Positions 44,451-53,930 are shown, counted from the first letter of the stretch. The stretch: DNA of 64,000 nt from Thermoanaerobacter wiegelii Rt8.B1 (GCF_000147695.2 NC_015958.1:598501-662500), one strand, 5' to 3'. Translations and numbers: made by a program. The notes: generated by a model from the letters alone, not told the origin.

Positions 44451-45296
44451 ATGCAAAAAATATTTGTAGTCGGTGCAGGTACAATGGGTTCGGGAATAGC
44501 CCAGGTATTTGCAGAAAATGGTTTCGATGTAATAATAAGAGATGTAGATATCAAGTTTGTAGAAAGATGTTTAGGAGTAATTGAAAACAATCTCAAAAGA
44601 AGTGTTGAAAAAGGCAAAATTACAGAAGAAGAAAAAAATAAAGTTTTAGGAAGAATAAAAGGCACTGTTGACATTAATGAGGCGAAAGATGTTGACTTTG
44701 TTATTGAAGCAGCTATAGAAAACATGGAGATAAAAAAACAAATTTTTAAAGAGCTTGATAACGTATGCAAAGAAGGTACAGTACTTGCAACAAACACTTC
44801 TTCTCTTTCAATAACGGAAATAGCAAGTAGCACAGCAAGGCCTGAAAAAGTTATCGGAATGCACTTTTTTAACCCTGTGCCTGTCATGAAATTAGTAGAA
44901 GTTATAAAAGGCATGAAGACTTCTGAAGAGACTTTTAATACAGTAAAAGAGCTGGCGCAAAAGCTTGGTAAGACTCCTGTTGAAGTCAATGAAGCTCCTG
45001 GCTTTGTGGTAAACAGGATTTTAATTCCCATGATAAATGAAGCTATAGGAGTTTTAGCTGATGGAGTAGCTTCTGCATCTGACATAGATGAAGCGATGAA
45101 ATTAGGAGCAAACCATCCCATAGGACCTCTTGCTCTTTCTGACCTTATAGGCAATGACGTAGTTCTTGCAATAATGGATACACTTTATTCAGAATTTAAT
45201 GATTCAAAATACAGACCCCATCCGCTTTTGAGAAAAATGGTTAGAGCAGGACTTTTGGGAAGAAAAACAGGGAAAGGATTTTTTGAATATAAATAA
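44451..45296 (+). CDS. hbd: 3-hydroxybutyryl-CoA dehydrogenase
   Basis: NAD(P)H-dependent interconversion of acetoacetyl-CoA and (S)-3-hydroxybutyryl-CoA. 281 aa; Rossmann motif [18 protein letters not shown] near residue 7; catalytic His in [16 protein letters not shown] near 140; [15 protein letters not shown] near 182 and the C-terminal [15 protein letters not shown]. Part of the butyryl-CoA set, with a sigma-54-like site of its own upstream. Confidence 0.95.
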   Translation: MQKIFVVGAGTMGSGIAQVFAENGFDVIIRDVDIKFVERCLGVIENNLKRSVEKGKITEEEKNKVLGRIKGTVDINEAKDVDFVIEAAIENMEIKKQIFKELDNVCKEGTVLATNTSSLSITEIASSTARPEKVIGMHFFNPVPVMKLVEVIKGMKTSEETFNTVKELAQKLGKTPVEVNEAPGFVVNRILIPMINEAIGVLADGVASASDIDEAMKLGANHPIGPLALSDLIGNDVVLAIMDTLYSEFNDSKYRPHPLLRKMVRAGLLGRKTGKGFFEYK

Positions 45297-45326
45297 CGAA
45301 TATAATCTAAAAAGGAAAGAATTGAT

Positions 45327-45806
45327 ATGAAAACAGCAATTTATCCAGGAAGTTTTGATCCAGTTACATATGGCCATATAGATATTATAAAAAGAGGAGC
45401 ACTTTTATTTGACAAATTAATTGTCGCTGTACTTTTAAATCCAATCAAAAAGCCTTTATTTTCAATAGAAGAAAGAATGGAACTTTTAAAAGCTGTAACA
45501 AAAAATATTCCTAATGTCCAAATAGATTACTTTGATGGCTTATTAGTAGATTATGCAAAAAAAGTAAGAGCTGGTGTTATAATAAGAGGTTTAAGGATGG
45601 TTTCTGACTTTGAGTATGAATTTCAAATGGCTTTAATTAATAAAAAATTAGATCCTTCAATTGAGACAGTTTTTTTAATGACAAATGAGCAATACAGTTA
45701 TTTCAGTTCTAGTGCAGTAAAAGAAATTGCTCAGTTCAGAGGGGGTTTTTCTAAATTTGTGCCTGAAATAGTAGCTCAGAAGTTAAAGGAAAAGTTAAAG
45801 CTGTAA
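45327..45806 (+). CDS. coaD: Phosphopantetheine adenylyltransferase
   Basis: Penultimate step of CoA synthesis. 159 aa nucleotidyltransferase: [20 protein letters not shown] with the TxGH-type motif near residues 15-18, [17 protein letters not shown] near 90 and the [13 protein letters not shown] segment near 125 that binds ATP phosphates. Its place between hbd and thl is unusual and suggests that CoA supply is co-expressed with the acyl-CoA pathway (inference). Confidence 0.95.
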   Translation: MKTAIYPGSFDPVTYGHIDIIKRGALLFDKLIVAVLLNPIKKPLFSIEERMELLKAVTKNIPNVQIDYFDGLLVDYAKKVRAGVIIRGLRMVSDFEYEFQMALINKKLDPSIETVFLMTNEQYSYFSSSAVKEIAQFRGGFSKFVPEIVAQKLKEKLKL

Positions 45807-45821
45807 GGAGGATTGATTTGT

Positions 45822-47000
45822 ATGAGAGAAGTTGTAATTGTAAGTGGTGCGAGAACTGCAATAGGAAAATTTGGAGGTAGTTTGGCCGGTATTCCTGTTG
45901 TAGACTTAGGAGCAATTGTTATAAAAGAGGCTTTGAAAAGGGCAAACATTGCTCCTGAACAAGTGGATGAAGTGCTTATGGGAAATGTAATACAAGCAGG
46001 ACTAGGACAAAATCCAGCAAGGCAGTCGGCAGTGAAAGCAGGAATTCCAGTTGAAGTAACATCTGCAACAATTAATATGGTTTGTGGATCAGGACTTAGA
46101 ACTGTAGCAATGGCGGCACAGGCTATTATGACAGGAGACGCAGAAATAGTTGTTGCTGGTGGAATGGAAAATATGTCAAGAGGACCTTATGTTCTTAATG
46201 AAGCACGATTCGGTTATAGAATGAATGACGGTAAAATAGTTGATGCTATGGTATATGATGGCTTAATAGATGTATTTAATCAATACCATATGGGGATAAC
46301 AGCTGAAAATGTTGCTGAAAGATATGGAATTACAAGGGAAGAGCAAGACGAATTTGCGCTAAGAAGCCAAAAGCTTGCAGAAGCTGCGATTACATCAGGA
46401 AGGTTTAACGATGAAATTGTACCTGTTTTAATTCCTCAGAAAAAAGGCGATCCCATAGAATTTAAAACGGATGAACATTATAGACCTGGTACAACATTAG
46501 AGGCTCTTTCTAAATTAAAACCTGCGTTTAAACCGAATGGAACAGTTACAGCAGGAAATGCATCTGGTATAAACGATGGAGCAGCTGCTGTGGTTGTTAT
46601 GTCAAAAGACAAAGCAAAAGAGTTAGGAATTACTCCCCTTGCTACAATTAAGTCTTACGCTTATGCAGGGGTTGACCCAAGCGTTATGGGATTAGGTCCT
46701 ATTTATTCTACAAGGAAGGCTCTTGATAAAGCAGGCTTAAAAATTGAAGACATTGACCTCATAGAAGCTAATGAAGCTTTTGCAGCCCAAGCGTTAGCAG
46801 TTGCAAAAGAACTCAATTTTGATATGGATAAAGTAAACGTCAACGGTGGTGCAATAGCTTTAGGCCATCCTATTGGTGCAAGCGGAGCTAGGATTTTAGT
46901 GACACTGCTTTATGAAATGAAGAAGAGAGGTTCCCATCTTGGGCTTGCGACACTTTGCATAGGTGGTGGTATGGGCATATCAATGATTATAGAAATGTAA
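45822..47000 (+). CDS. thl: Acetyl-CoA C-acetyltransferase (thiolase)
   Basis: Condenses two acetyl-CoA to acetoacetyl-CoA or cleaves it. 392 aa; nucleophile Cys in [17 protein letters not shown] near residue 88, catalytic His in [16 protein letters not shown] near 348 and the second Cys in [12 protein letters not shown] near 378. ATG at 45822, ten bases after AAGGAGG; a TTG nine bases upstream overlaps that site. Last gene of the butyryl-CoA set. Confidence 0.95.
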   Translation: MREVVIVSGARTAIGKFGGSLAGIPVVDLGAIVIKEALKRANIAPEQVDEVLMGNVIQAGLGQNPARQSAVKAGIPVEVTSATINMVCGSGLRTVAMAAQAIMTGDAEIVVAGGMENMSRGPYVLNEARFGYRMNDGKIVDAMVYDGLIDVFNQYHMGITAENVAERYGITREEQDEFALRSQKLAEAAITSGRFNDEIVPVLIPQKKGDPIEFKTDEHYRPGTTLEALSKLKPAFKPNGTVTAGNASGINDGAAAVVVMSKDKAKELGITPLATIKSYAYAGVDPSVMGLGPIYSTRKALDKAGLKIEDIDLIEANEAFAAQALAVAKELNFDMDKVNVNGGAIALGHPIGASGARILVTLLYEMKKRGSHLGLATLCIGGGMGISMIIEM

Positions 47001-47017
47001 AGTAAATAGAGAAAATA

Positions 47018-47045
47018 ATGGCCCTCGGTTTATGCCGGGGGTTAT
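47018..47045 (+). terminator. Imperfect hairpin after thl
   Basis: CCCTCGG and CCGGGG pair with a wobble; it is followed by TTATTGACTTTT, so termination efficiency is doubtful. Confidence 0.4.
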
Positions 47046-47074
47046 TGACTTTTAATAACGATTACATATATAAT
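47045..47074 (+). promoter_or_regulatory. Sigma-A-type promoter of the enhancer-binding protein gene
   Basis: TTGACT (47045-47050), 18-base spacer, TATAAT (47069-47074). A hairpin (GGATGT with ACATCC, 47085-47107) lies in the leader. Confidence 0.65.
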
Positions 47075-47137
47075 AAATATCAAAGGATGTCCTAAAATGA
47101 TACATCCCTTCTTTTTAATATTAAGGGGAGAGAAAAG

Positions 47138-48544
47138 ATGGGTAAGAATGTTGGCAAGTCGTTTTTGTTTAGTGAAAAAATGGAATTTTTATTTGAAAGT
47201 GTTTTTGACAAACTGCCAATTGCTTTTGATATACTTGATGCAGAAGGTAATATAAAAATGATGAATAAAACGTTTTTAGATTTTTTAGGCTTGGAAAAAG
47301 AAAAAGTTATTAACAGATACGTATTGGACGTTGATCGAAACTCGCGATTTCCTCTTGTTTTGAAAACAGGACAGAACGAGATTGCCTATAGACATAAGTT
47401 TGCCAATGGAAAAGAAGCTATTGTGCATAGAATTGCGATAAAAGATGGCGACGAGGTTATTGGCGGTTTTGGAATGATTTTGTTTGAGGATTTAAATGAA
47501 CTTAGAAAACTCATAGAAAAAAACAGGCTTTTAGAGACTGAACTTAATCACTATAAAAAAACATTAAGAAAAATTCGTGGTGCCAGGTATTCATGGGAGA
47601 ATATTGTTGGAAAAAGTGATGCAATAATTGAGTGTAAGAAAAAAGCTATAAAAATGGCTAGTATGGATTCCAATATTCTTATATATGGAGAAAGTGGGGT
47701 AGGGAAAGAACTTTTTGCTCAGGCAATCCACAATTCAAGTAGCAGAAGAGATTATCCCTTTGTAACTGTAAATTGTGCTGCTATACCAGAGCAGTTAATG
47801 GAATCAGAGCTATTTGGTTATGAAGAAGGCGCTTTTACAGGAGCTCAAAAAGGCGGTAAAATAGGTAAGTTCGAGCTTGCAAATCATGGTACTATCTTTT
47901 TAGATGAAATAGGTGATATGCCGTATACAATGCAAGCAAAACTTTTAAGAGTGCTTCAAGAAGGAGAAATCGAAAGAGTAGGTGGCAAAGAACCTATTAG
48001 AGTTGATGTACGCGTAATATCAGCGACAAACAAAGACCTTACAAAACTTATTAAAGAAGGCAAATTTAGGAGTGATTTGTTTTACAGAATAAATGTATTA
48101 ATGCTTAATGTTCCACCATTGCGTGAAAGAAAAGGAGATATTCCACTTTTGATAGATCATTTTTTGTACCTTTTGGCTCAGAATTCTGGAATATACAAAA
48201 AAGTTTCTAAGGAAGTGTATGATATTTTGGAGAAATATGATTGGCCAGGTAACATAAGGGAACTTAGAAATGCAGTTGAGCGAATGGTTGTCAATTCGGA
48301 AGGTGATACAATTAGGAAAACAGACATTCCTCTTTATATTCTAAACAAAGAGATACCCATAAGGAAGAAAGGGTCGGGACTTCAGCAAATGCTTGAAGAA
48401 TTTGAAGAGAAGATAATCCTTGAGACTTTAAAAGAGTGTAACTATAATAAATCACAAGCAGCAGAAATATTAAAAATACCAAGGTCAAGACTTTATCGGA
48501 AGCTAAAAAAGTTTAATATTCTCGAAGATAATGAAGTAAAATGA
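47138..48544 (+). CDS. Sigma-54-dependent enhancer-binding transcriptional activator
   Basis: 468 aa. N-terminal PAS-like sensor (about 15-120, DKLPIAFDILDAEGNIKMMN), a short coiled coil, an AAA+ domain (about 155-385) with Walker A GESGVGKE (184-191), GAFTGA (231-236) that contacts sigma-54, Walker B IFLDEIGDM, and a Fis-type HTH at the C-terminus (NYNKSQAAEILKIPRSRLYR). No receiver domain, so it is probably activated by a small ligand bound to the PAS domain. Placed between the butyryl-CoA operon and the MaoC/Liv operon, both of which have -24/-12 elements; it is the natural candidate regulator of both. Confidence 0.95.
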   Translation: MGKNVGKSFLFSEKMEFLFESVFDKLPIAFDILDAEGNIKMMNKTFLDFLGLEKEKVINRYVLDVDRNSRFPLVLKTGQNEIAYRHKFANGKEAIVHRIAIKDGDEVIGGFGMILFEDLNELRKLIEKNRLLETELNHYKKTLRKIRGARYSWENIVGKSDAIIECKKKAIKMASMDSNILIYGESGVGKELFAQAIHNSSSRRDYPFVTVNCAAIPEQLMESELFGYEEGAFTGAQKGGKIGKFELANHGTIFLDEIGDMPYTMQAKLLRVLQEGEIERVGGKEPIRVDVRVISATNKDLTKLIKEGKFRSDLFYRINVLMLNVPPLRERKGDIPLLIDHFLYLLAQNSGIYKKVSKEVYDILEKYDWPGNIRELRNAVERMVVNSEGDTIRKTDIPLYILNKEIPIRKKGSGLQQMLEEFEEKIILETLKECNYNKSQAAEILKIPRSRLYRKLKKFNILEDNEVK

Positions 48545-48573
48545 TACTGTGTAGCGAAAAGCTACAAATTTTG

Positions 48574-48606
48574 AAAACGCAGGAGACATATCTCTTGCGT
48601 TTTTTT
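48574..48606 (+). terminator. Terminator after the activator gene
   Basis: AACGCAGGAGA and TCTCTTGCGTT pair with one G-U, followed by T6. A small hairpin, GTAGC with GCTAC, precedes it. Confidence 0.85.
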
Positions 48607-48687
48607 GTATTATTGTGAGACACTTATCAATAAAAAATTGTATTTTGTAATGTCTTTAAAAGCAACAAGAGAATTTTTAATTTAAAG

Positions 48688-48709
48688 GGTGGACATTTAA
48701 AAAATCCAC
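48688..48709 (+). promoter_or_regulatory. Candidate upstream activator site
   Basis: GTGGA (48689-48693) and TCCAC (48705-48709) form an inverted repeat about 45 bases before the -24 element. It could bind the HTH of the activator, though this is closer than most enhancers. Confidence 0.3.
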
Positions 48710-48753
48710 ATTTGACTGCTTATTTTCTAAAAATTTTTAAGCAAAATTAATAG

Positions 48754-48770
48754 TTGGCACTTTTTTTGCT
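48754..48770 (+). promoter_or_regulatory. Sigma-54 (-24/-12) promoter of the MaoC/Liv operon
   Basis: TTGGCAC, TTTTT, TTGCT: perfect match to the sigma-54 consensus with GG (48756) and GC (48768) 12 bases apart. Lies 40 bases before the MaoC-like gene and after the activator's terminator. Confidence 0.88.
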
Positions 48771-48809
48771 TTTACTATTTAGAGAAAAACAACTGAAAGG
48801 AGTAGCATT

Positions 48810-49226
48810 ATGGGGAAAACGATTAATAAATTAAAAATTGGTGACAAAGACTATTTTGAGAAAACAATTACAGAAACAGATGTATATTTATATGCTGGGA
48901 TTACAGGTGATTTTAATCCTGCCCATATTAATCAGGTAGCATCTGAAAAAACGATGTTTAAGGGAAGGATAGCTCACGGAATGTTGACAGCGGGGTTAAT
49001 TTCTGCTGTTTTGGGTACTAAGTTACCAGGACCGGGAACTATTTATCTTGGTCAAGAATTGAAGTTTACAAAACCTGTAAGGATTGGCGATACAATCAAA
49101 GCTGAGGTAGAAGTAGTAGAAATCATCCCTGAAAAAAATCGAGTTAAATTAAAAACAATATGTACAAATCAAAATGATGAAGTTGTGCTAGAAGGTGTAG
49201 CAACAGTACTTGCACCAAAGGAGTAA
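48810..49226 (+). CDS. MaoC-like (R)-specific enoyl-CoA hydratase
   Basis: 138 aa hot-dog fold. The catalytic motif ITGDFNPAH (Asp34, His39) is that of (R)-specific enoyl-CoA hydratases of PhaJ type, which interconvert crotonyl-CoA and (R)-3-hydroxybutyryl-CoA; a phosphate butyryl/acetyltransferase-fusion MaoC role is less likely at this length. FKGRIAHGMLTAGLISAVLG and LGQELKFTKPVRIGDTI are further family blocks. First gene behind the sigma-54 promoter. It supplies the opposite stereochemistry to Crt, which matters for the proposed pathway. Confidence 0.88.
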   Translation: MGKTINKLKIGDKDYFEKTITETDVYLYAGITGDFNPAHINQVASEKTMFKGRIAHGMLTAGLISAVLGTKLPGPGTIYLGQELKFTKPVRIGDTIKAEVEVVEIIPEKNRVKLKTICTNQNDEVVLEGVATVLAPKE

Positions 49227-49256
49227 GCAGAAATTATTGGAATGGGAGGTTAGTAC

Positions 49257-50124
49257 ATGTTATTGCAACAATTAATAAGCGGTTTTGCTACAGGTGGATT
49301 ATATGCATTAGCAGCATTAGGTCTCGTATTGACATACAAAACTTCTGATGTAGTAAATTTCGCACAGGGCGAAATGGCGATGTTTTCTACTTTTATTGCA
49401 TATACAACTATGACATCCTATGGTATGTCTTATTGGGAAGCTTTTATATTGGCACTTTTGTTTGCGTCAGTTTTAGGATTTATCGTAGAAAGATTTTTCA
49501 TAAGACCTATACAAAATGCTCCAGTTTTAAGTCTTTTAATTGTGACATTAGGTCTTATGATGATTGTAAATGGTATAGCAGGATGGGCATTTGGTTTTGA
49601 GACTCATAGTTTTCCAGCAATTGTCGGGGGGGGAATTAAAAATTTTTGGTGCAGTGATATCAAAGTCAAATCTTTTGACATTAGTTATTACAGTATTTAT
49701 AATGGGAATTTTGTTTTATATGTTGAAATATACTCTTGCTGGAATTGCTATAAGGGCTACATCAGAAAATCCAACTATTGCAAGGTTAATGGGTATTGCT
49801 GTTAATCATGTTTATTCTATTACTTGGGTTGTAAGTTCTATACTTGGTGCAATTGCAGGTATGTTCATAGCCCCAACTACATTTCTTGATGTAAATATGA
49901 TGTCTTCTGTGTTGCTAAAGGCATTTACTGCTGCAGTTTTAGGAGGATTTACAACTTTTGTGGGGCCTGTAGTAGGAGGGTTAATACTTGGAGTGTTAGA
50001 AAACATTGCAAGTGGCTATATTTCTGCGCAACTGAGTTCGACATTTGCGTTTGCTCTTATAGTTATAATGCTATGGATTAAGCCTACGGGACTTGTTGGC
50101 CAAAAAGTGGGAAAGAAGGTGTAA
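49257..50124 (+). CDS. Liv-type ABC transporter permease (LivH family), frameshifted at a G8 tract
   Basis: Integral membrane subunit. The first part (MLLQQLISGFATGGLYALAA to SFPAIVGG) and the second (ELKIFGAVISKSNLL to the end at 50124) are in different frames that meet at eight consecutive G, 49626-49633. Seven G would restore one continuous protein of about 289 aa with LivH features: VVNFAQGEMAMF near residue 36, GIAIRATSENPTIARLMGI and the C-terminal ENIASGYISAQLSS. An artefact or a phase-variable switch are both possible. Confidence 0.88.
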
Positions 50125-50126
50125 AA

Positions 50127-51122
50127 ATGAATGCAAAAAAATACATCTCATGGATAGTTCTAATTTTAATTGCTACATTAATTCCACCTATATTAAATTT
50201 ACCGGGTAGCCTTCAGTATCTTTTAGATTTGTCGCTTATATATGCAATTGTCGCAATAGGCCTTAATCTTCTAATGGGTTATGCAGGACAGATATCCTTG
50301 GGACATGGTGCTTTTTTGGCTGTTGGTGCTTATACTTCAGCATATTTAACACTTACACTTCATGTGCCATTTTTTATAGCACTTATATTATCAGGTTTAA
50401 TAACAGGTATTGTGGGGATTCTTTTAGGACTTCCTGCACTGAAGTTGGAAAGGAATTATTTAGCGATAGCTACTCTTGGATTTGGTGTAGCTGTAACACA
50501 AATTTTTGCTATATGGACAAATTTTACTGGAGGCTTTTCTGGTATAAAACCTTTGAGACCTGAGTTATTTGGTTTTAAGTTTAATTCGTATCTAAGTTAT
50601 TACTATATTATCTTAATTTTAACTATTGTTCTTGTAATATTGACTTGGAATATTATAAGGACAAAAGTGGGCAGAAGCCTAATGGCTATGAGAGACAGTG
50701 AAATTGCTGCAAAGGCAATGGGAATAAATGTTTCGTATTATAAAACATTAGCTTTTGGATTAAGCGCATTTTATACAGGAATTGCAGGAAGCCTTTATGC
50801 TCACCTGCTTGGTTTTATGACTCCTTATGATTATGCATTCAGCATAGGGATGTCTCTTAATTTTCTTGCAATGATTGTTATAGGCGGGATAGGAACAATA
50901 AGTGGGTCCATAATTGGGGCAATAATTATGACGTGGCTTCCACAGATTACCTCCAATTTACCCATAAAAAGTTTATCGCAAATTATTACAGGTGCAATTA
51001 TAATAGCCGTCGTAATCTTTTATCCAAACGGTATAGCATATGCGGGAGCTAGACTAAAAGATAAATTTGAGAGATTATTTGCGAAGCACCAAGAAAAAAT
51101 CGTAGTTAAGATAGAGAAGTGA
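50127..51122 (+). CDS. Liv-type ABC transporter permease (LivM family)
   Basis: 331 aa with about ten membrane helices. YAGQISLGHGAFLAVGAYTS near residue 53, the coupling loop VGRSLMAMRDSEIAAKAMGI near 185 and MIVIGGIGTISGSIIGAII near 250 are typical LivM blocks. Forms the translocation pore with the LivH-like subunit. Starts two bases after it. Confidence 0.92.
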   Translation: MNAKKYISWIVLILIATLIPPILNLPGSLQYLLDLSLIYAIVAIGLNLLMGYAGQISLGHGAFLAVGAYTSAYLTLTLHVPFFIALILSGLITGIVGILLGLPALKLERNYLAIATLGFGVAVTQIFAIWTNFTGGFSGIKPLRPELFGFKFNSYLSYYYIILILTIVLVILTWNIIRTKVGRSLMAMRDSEIAAKAMGINVSYYKTLAFGLSAFYTGIAGSLYAHLLGFMTPYDYAFSIGMSLNFLAMIVIGGIGTISGSIIGAIIMTWLPQITSNLPIKSLSQIITGAIIIAVVIFYPNGIAYAGARLKDKFERLFAKHQEKIVVKIEK

Positions 51123-51132
51123 GGGATAATGC

Positions 51133-51903
51133 ATGGAACATTTAATAGTTGACAATTTAACTATGGAATTTGGAGGTTTGAAAGCTGTTGATTCTCTCAG
51201 TTTTAGTGTTAAAAAGGGTGAAATCTATGGGCTTATAGGTCCTAATGGTGCTGGGAAAACAACTGTTTTTAATTGCGTATCAAGGTTTTACAATCCTACC
51301 TCCGGCAGAATTATTTTTGAGGGTAAGGAAATTACAAAGCTTAAACCTCATGAAATAATAAGAGCAGGGATATCTAGAACTTTTCAAAATGTAGAACTCT
51401 TTAAGCATATGACTGTATTAGAAAATTTGCTTGTTGGTCAAGTTGCATTTACAAGAGAGAACATATTATCCGCTGCTTTTATGCTCTCTTCTGTAAGAAA
51501 AGAAGAGAGAAGAATTAGGGAGGAAGCTATGGAAATACTTAAAATTCTCAATATAGAAGACAAAGCACATGAATATGCATCGGCACAACCTTATGGAATA
51601 CAAAAGCTAGTAGAAATAGGAAGAGCACTTGTATCTCAACCACGACTAATCATGTTAGATGAACCTGCTGCAGGTATGAATCACAGTGAAACAGATGAAT
51701 TAGCTGAATTAATATTAAAATTGCGAGATGAGCTTGGTATTACAATACTTTTAGTAGAACATGACATGTCTCTTGTCATGAATATATGTGAGAATATTTG
51801 TGTAATGAATTTTGGCAAAAAAATATGCGAAGGTACACCAGAAAAAGTAAAATCTGATCCTGCTGTCATCGAAGCATATCTGGGGGGTGAAGAGATTGCT
51901 TAG
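51133..51903 (+). CDS. Liv-type ABC transporter ATP-binding protein (LivG family)
   Basis: 256 aa. Walker A GPNGAGKTTVFNCVSRF near residue 36, Q-loop ISRTFQNVELFKHMTV, signature region ASAQPYGIQKLVEIGRALVS (a Y-G-I variant of LSGGQ usual in LivG), Walker B LIMLDEPAAGMNHSE and H-loop LLVEHDMSLVM. One of the two distinct ATPases of the transporter. Confidence 0.92.
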   Translation: MEHLIVDNLTMEFGGLKAVDSLSFSVKKGEIYGLIGPNGAGKTTVFNCVSRFYNPTSGRIIFEGKEITKLKPHEIIRAGISRTFQNVELFKHMTVLENLLVGQVAFTRENILSAAFMLSSVRKEERRIREEAMEILKILNIEDKAHEYASAQPYGIQKLVEIGRALVSQPRLIMLDEPAAGMNHSETDELAELILKLRDELGITILLVEHDMSLVMNICENICVMNFGKKICEGTPEKVKSDPAVIEAYLGGEEIA

Positions 51904-52624
51904 CCTTATTGATATAGAATCTTCCTACGGATATGTTAAAGTGCTAAAAGGCATAACAATTGAAATAAAAGAAGGGGATATTGTTGCGATTTTAGGTGCT
52001 AATGGTGCAGGAAAAACCACAATACTTAGAACTATATCAGGGCTTTTAAAACCTGACCGTGGGAAAATAGAGTTTATGGGAGAAAGAATAGATGGCAAAC
52101 CTCCCGAATTAATTGTATCTAAGGGTATTGTACAATCTCCTGAAGGAAGAGAAATTTTCCCTGGTTTATCCGTTTTAGAAAATTTAAAAATAGGCGCTTA
52201 TACCAGAAAGGACAAAAATAATATTTCAAAAGACCTTGATAGGATTTATCATTATTTTCCACGGCTTAGAGAAAGACAAAATCAAATTGCTGGTACTTTA
52301 AGTGGTGGAGAGCAACAAATGCTCGCAATAGCAAGGGCATTGATGGCAAAGCCAAAATTGTTAATGCTTGATGAACCTTCATTAGGACTTGCACCACGTG
52401 TAGTTAAGGAAATATTTGAAATTATTAAAGAAATTAATCAAGAAGGGGTAACAGTACTTTTAGTGGAGCAAAATGCCAGACAGGCATTAGCAATAGCTAA
52501 TTATGCTTATATTTTGCAAACTGGATTAGTAGTAATGGAAGGAAAAGCAGAAGATTTAAAAAATAATGAGGAGGTGAAAGCAACTTATCTTGGAGGTAAA
52601 AGACCAGGGTCGAATGTAAATTAA
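51896..52624 (+). CDS. Liv-type ABC transporter ATP-binding protein (LivF family)
   Basis: 242 aa. Walker A GANGAGKTTILRTISG near residue 34, SPEGREIFPGLSVLENL near 85, signature TLSGGEQQMLAIARALM, Walker B LLMLDEPSLGLAPRVV and H-loop LLVEQNARQAL. TTG at 51896, eight bases after GGGGGGTG; a GTG at 51887 inside that site is the alternative. Overlaps LivG by 8 bases. Confidence 0.92.
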   Translation: MLSLIDIESSYGYVKVLKGITIEIKEGDIVAILGANGAGKTTILRTISGLLKPDRGKIEFMGERIDGKPPELIVSKGIVQSPEGREIFPGLSVLENLKIGAYTRKDKNNISKDLDRIYHYFPRLRERQNQIAGTLSGGEQQMLAIARALMAKPKLLMLDEPSLGLAPRVVKEIFEIIKEINQEGVTVLLVEQNARQALAIANYAYILQTGLVVMEGKAEDLKNNEEVKATYLGGKRPGSNVN

Positions 52625-52646
52625 AAATAATAAGAGGAGGATAATT

Positions 52647-53918
52647 ATGGAGAAAAAGTTTATTAAAAAATTGTTTGTAATAGCATTTGCTTTAATATTT
52701 ACATTAGGGATTATTTTAACAGGTTGTGGAAACAAAAATAATGAACAGGCAAGTATCCCGGCTTCACAAAAAGAACAAACAAAAAAAGAATTGGCTCAAG
52801 GAGTGACAGATACAACCGTAAAAATAGGTACAACATTGGCGTTGACAGGACCAGTAGCAGTAATTGGCACACCAATGCTCCATGGTATGCAGGCGTATTT
52901 TAATTATATCAATGATCAAGGGGGAGTGAATGGAAGAAAAATAGAACTCATTTACAAAGATGATCAATTTAACCCTGCTGTAACAGTACAAAAAACTCAG
53001 GAATTAGTTGAACAAGATAAAGTATTTGCTCTTGTAGGCACGCTTGGGACTCCAGGATTGCTTGCATCAATGGATTATATCGTTCAAAAAGGAATTCCTA
53101 ATGTATACCAGGGCTCAGGGTCAAGTAAGTTTGCAATTCCCTTCAAGAAAAATTATTTTCCTGTACAGCCTAATTATACTACAGAAGGACATGTGCTAGC
53201 ACAATATGCGGTTGATAATTTAAATGCGAAAAATATTGTAGTAATTTATCAAAACGATGAACAAGGTACAGAAGGCCTAAATGCTATAAAAGAACAACTC
53301 GAAAAGCTTGGGAAATCTGACCTTTTGAAAGCTGCTGTTCCTTTTAACACAACTGATGTAGATTTTAGTACACCGGTATTAAAGGCAAAAGAGGCCAATG
53401 GAGATGTTGTAATACTCCTTGGTACAGCGAAACCTCTTGCAGGTATTGCTGTCAAGGCAAAAGAAATTGGGTATAAACCGCAATTTCTTGCCTCCTATGT
53501 GGTTTCTGACCTTACAATGTTTAAACTTGCAAAGGATGCTTGGAATGGAGCTATAGTTGCAGGTTGGGCATATCCTATATATGAGAAGACAAAAGACGAG
53601 CCTAAAGTTAAGTTGTTCTACGATACAATGGCAAAATATTTCCCGAATGAAACACCTTCAGGATATCATGTAGCGGGTTGGATTGCAGCTCAAACCTTTG
53701 TTGAGGGATTAAAAAGGGCCGGTGATAATCTTACATGGGACGGTTTTATAAAAGCCATGGAGACATTTAGAGATTGGAACGATGGACTTGCGTATAAACT
53801 TACCTATACAGAGACAGACCATAGTCCACAAAGGGCAATGTACTTTATGAAGGCTATATACAAAAACGAAAATGAATATACTTATGAGATAATTACCGAT
53901 TACATTGAACCTAAGTGA
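52647..53918 (+). CDS. Liv-type substrate-binding lipoprotein
   Basis: 423 aa. Signal peptide with lipobox ILTGCGNK (Cys near residue 27). Periplasmic-binding fold of the Leu/Ile/Val family: VKIGTTLALTGPVAVIG, MQAYFNYINDQGGVNGRKIE and LIYKDDQFNPAVTVQKTQEL. Such proteins bind branched amino acids but also amides, aromatic and other carboxylates. Context with hydrolases and a CoA-transferase rather than amino acid enzymes suggests a carboxylate or ester product as ligand (inference). Confidence 0.9.
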   Translation: MEKKFIKKLFVIAFALIFTLGIILTGCGNKNNEQASIPASQKEQTKKELAQGVTDTTVKIGTTLALTGPVAVIGTPMLHGMQAYFNYINDQGGVNGRKIELIYKDDQFNPAVTVQKTQELVEQDKVFALVGTLGTPGLLASMDYIVQKGIPNVYQGSGSSKFAIPFKKNYFPVQPNYTTEGHVLAQYAVDNLNAKNIVVIYQNDEQGTEGLNAIKEQLEKLGKSDLLKAAVPFNTTDVDFSTPVLKAKEANGDVVILLGTAKPLAGIAVKAKEIGYKPQFLASYVVSDLTMFKLAKDAWNGAIVAGWAYPIYEKTKDEPKVKLFYDTMAKYFPNETPSGYHVAGWIAAQTFVEGLKRAGDNLTWDGFIKAMETFRDWNDGLAYKLTYTETDHSPQRAMYFMKAIYKNENEYTYEIITDYIEPK

Positions 53919-53930
53919 TACTTTTTAATA

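Noticed and set aside
44432-45154. A 240-codon reading frame antisense to hbd
   Set aside because: Ser/Phe-rich antisense shadow of a well-supported gene, without a ribosome binding site or family features.
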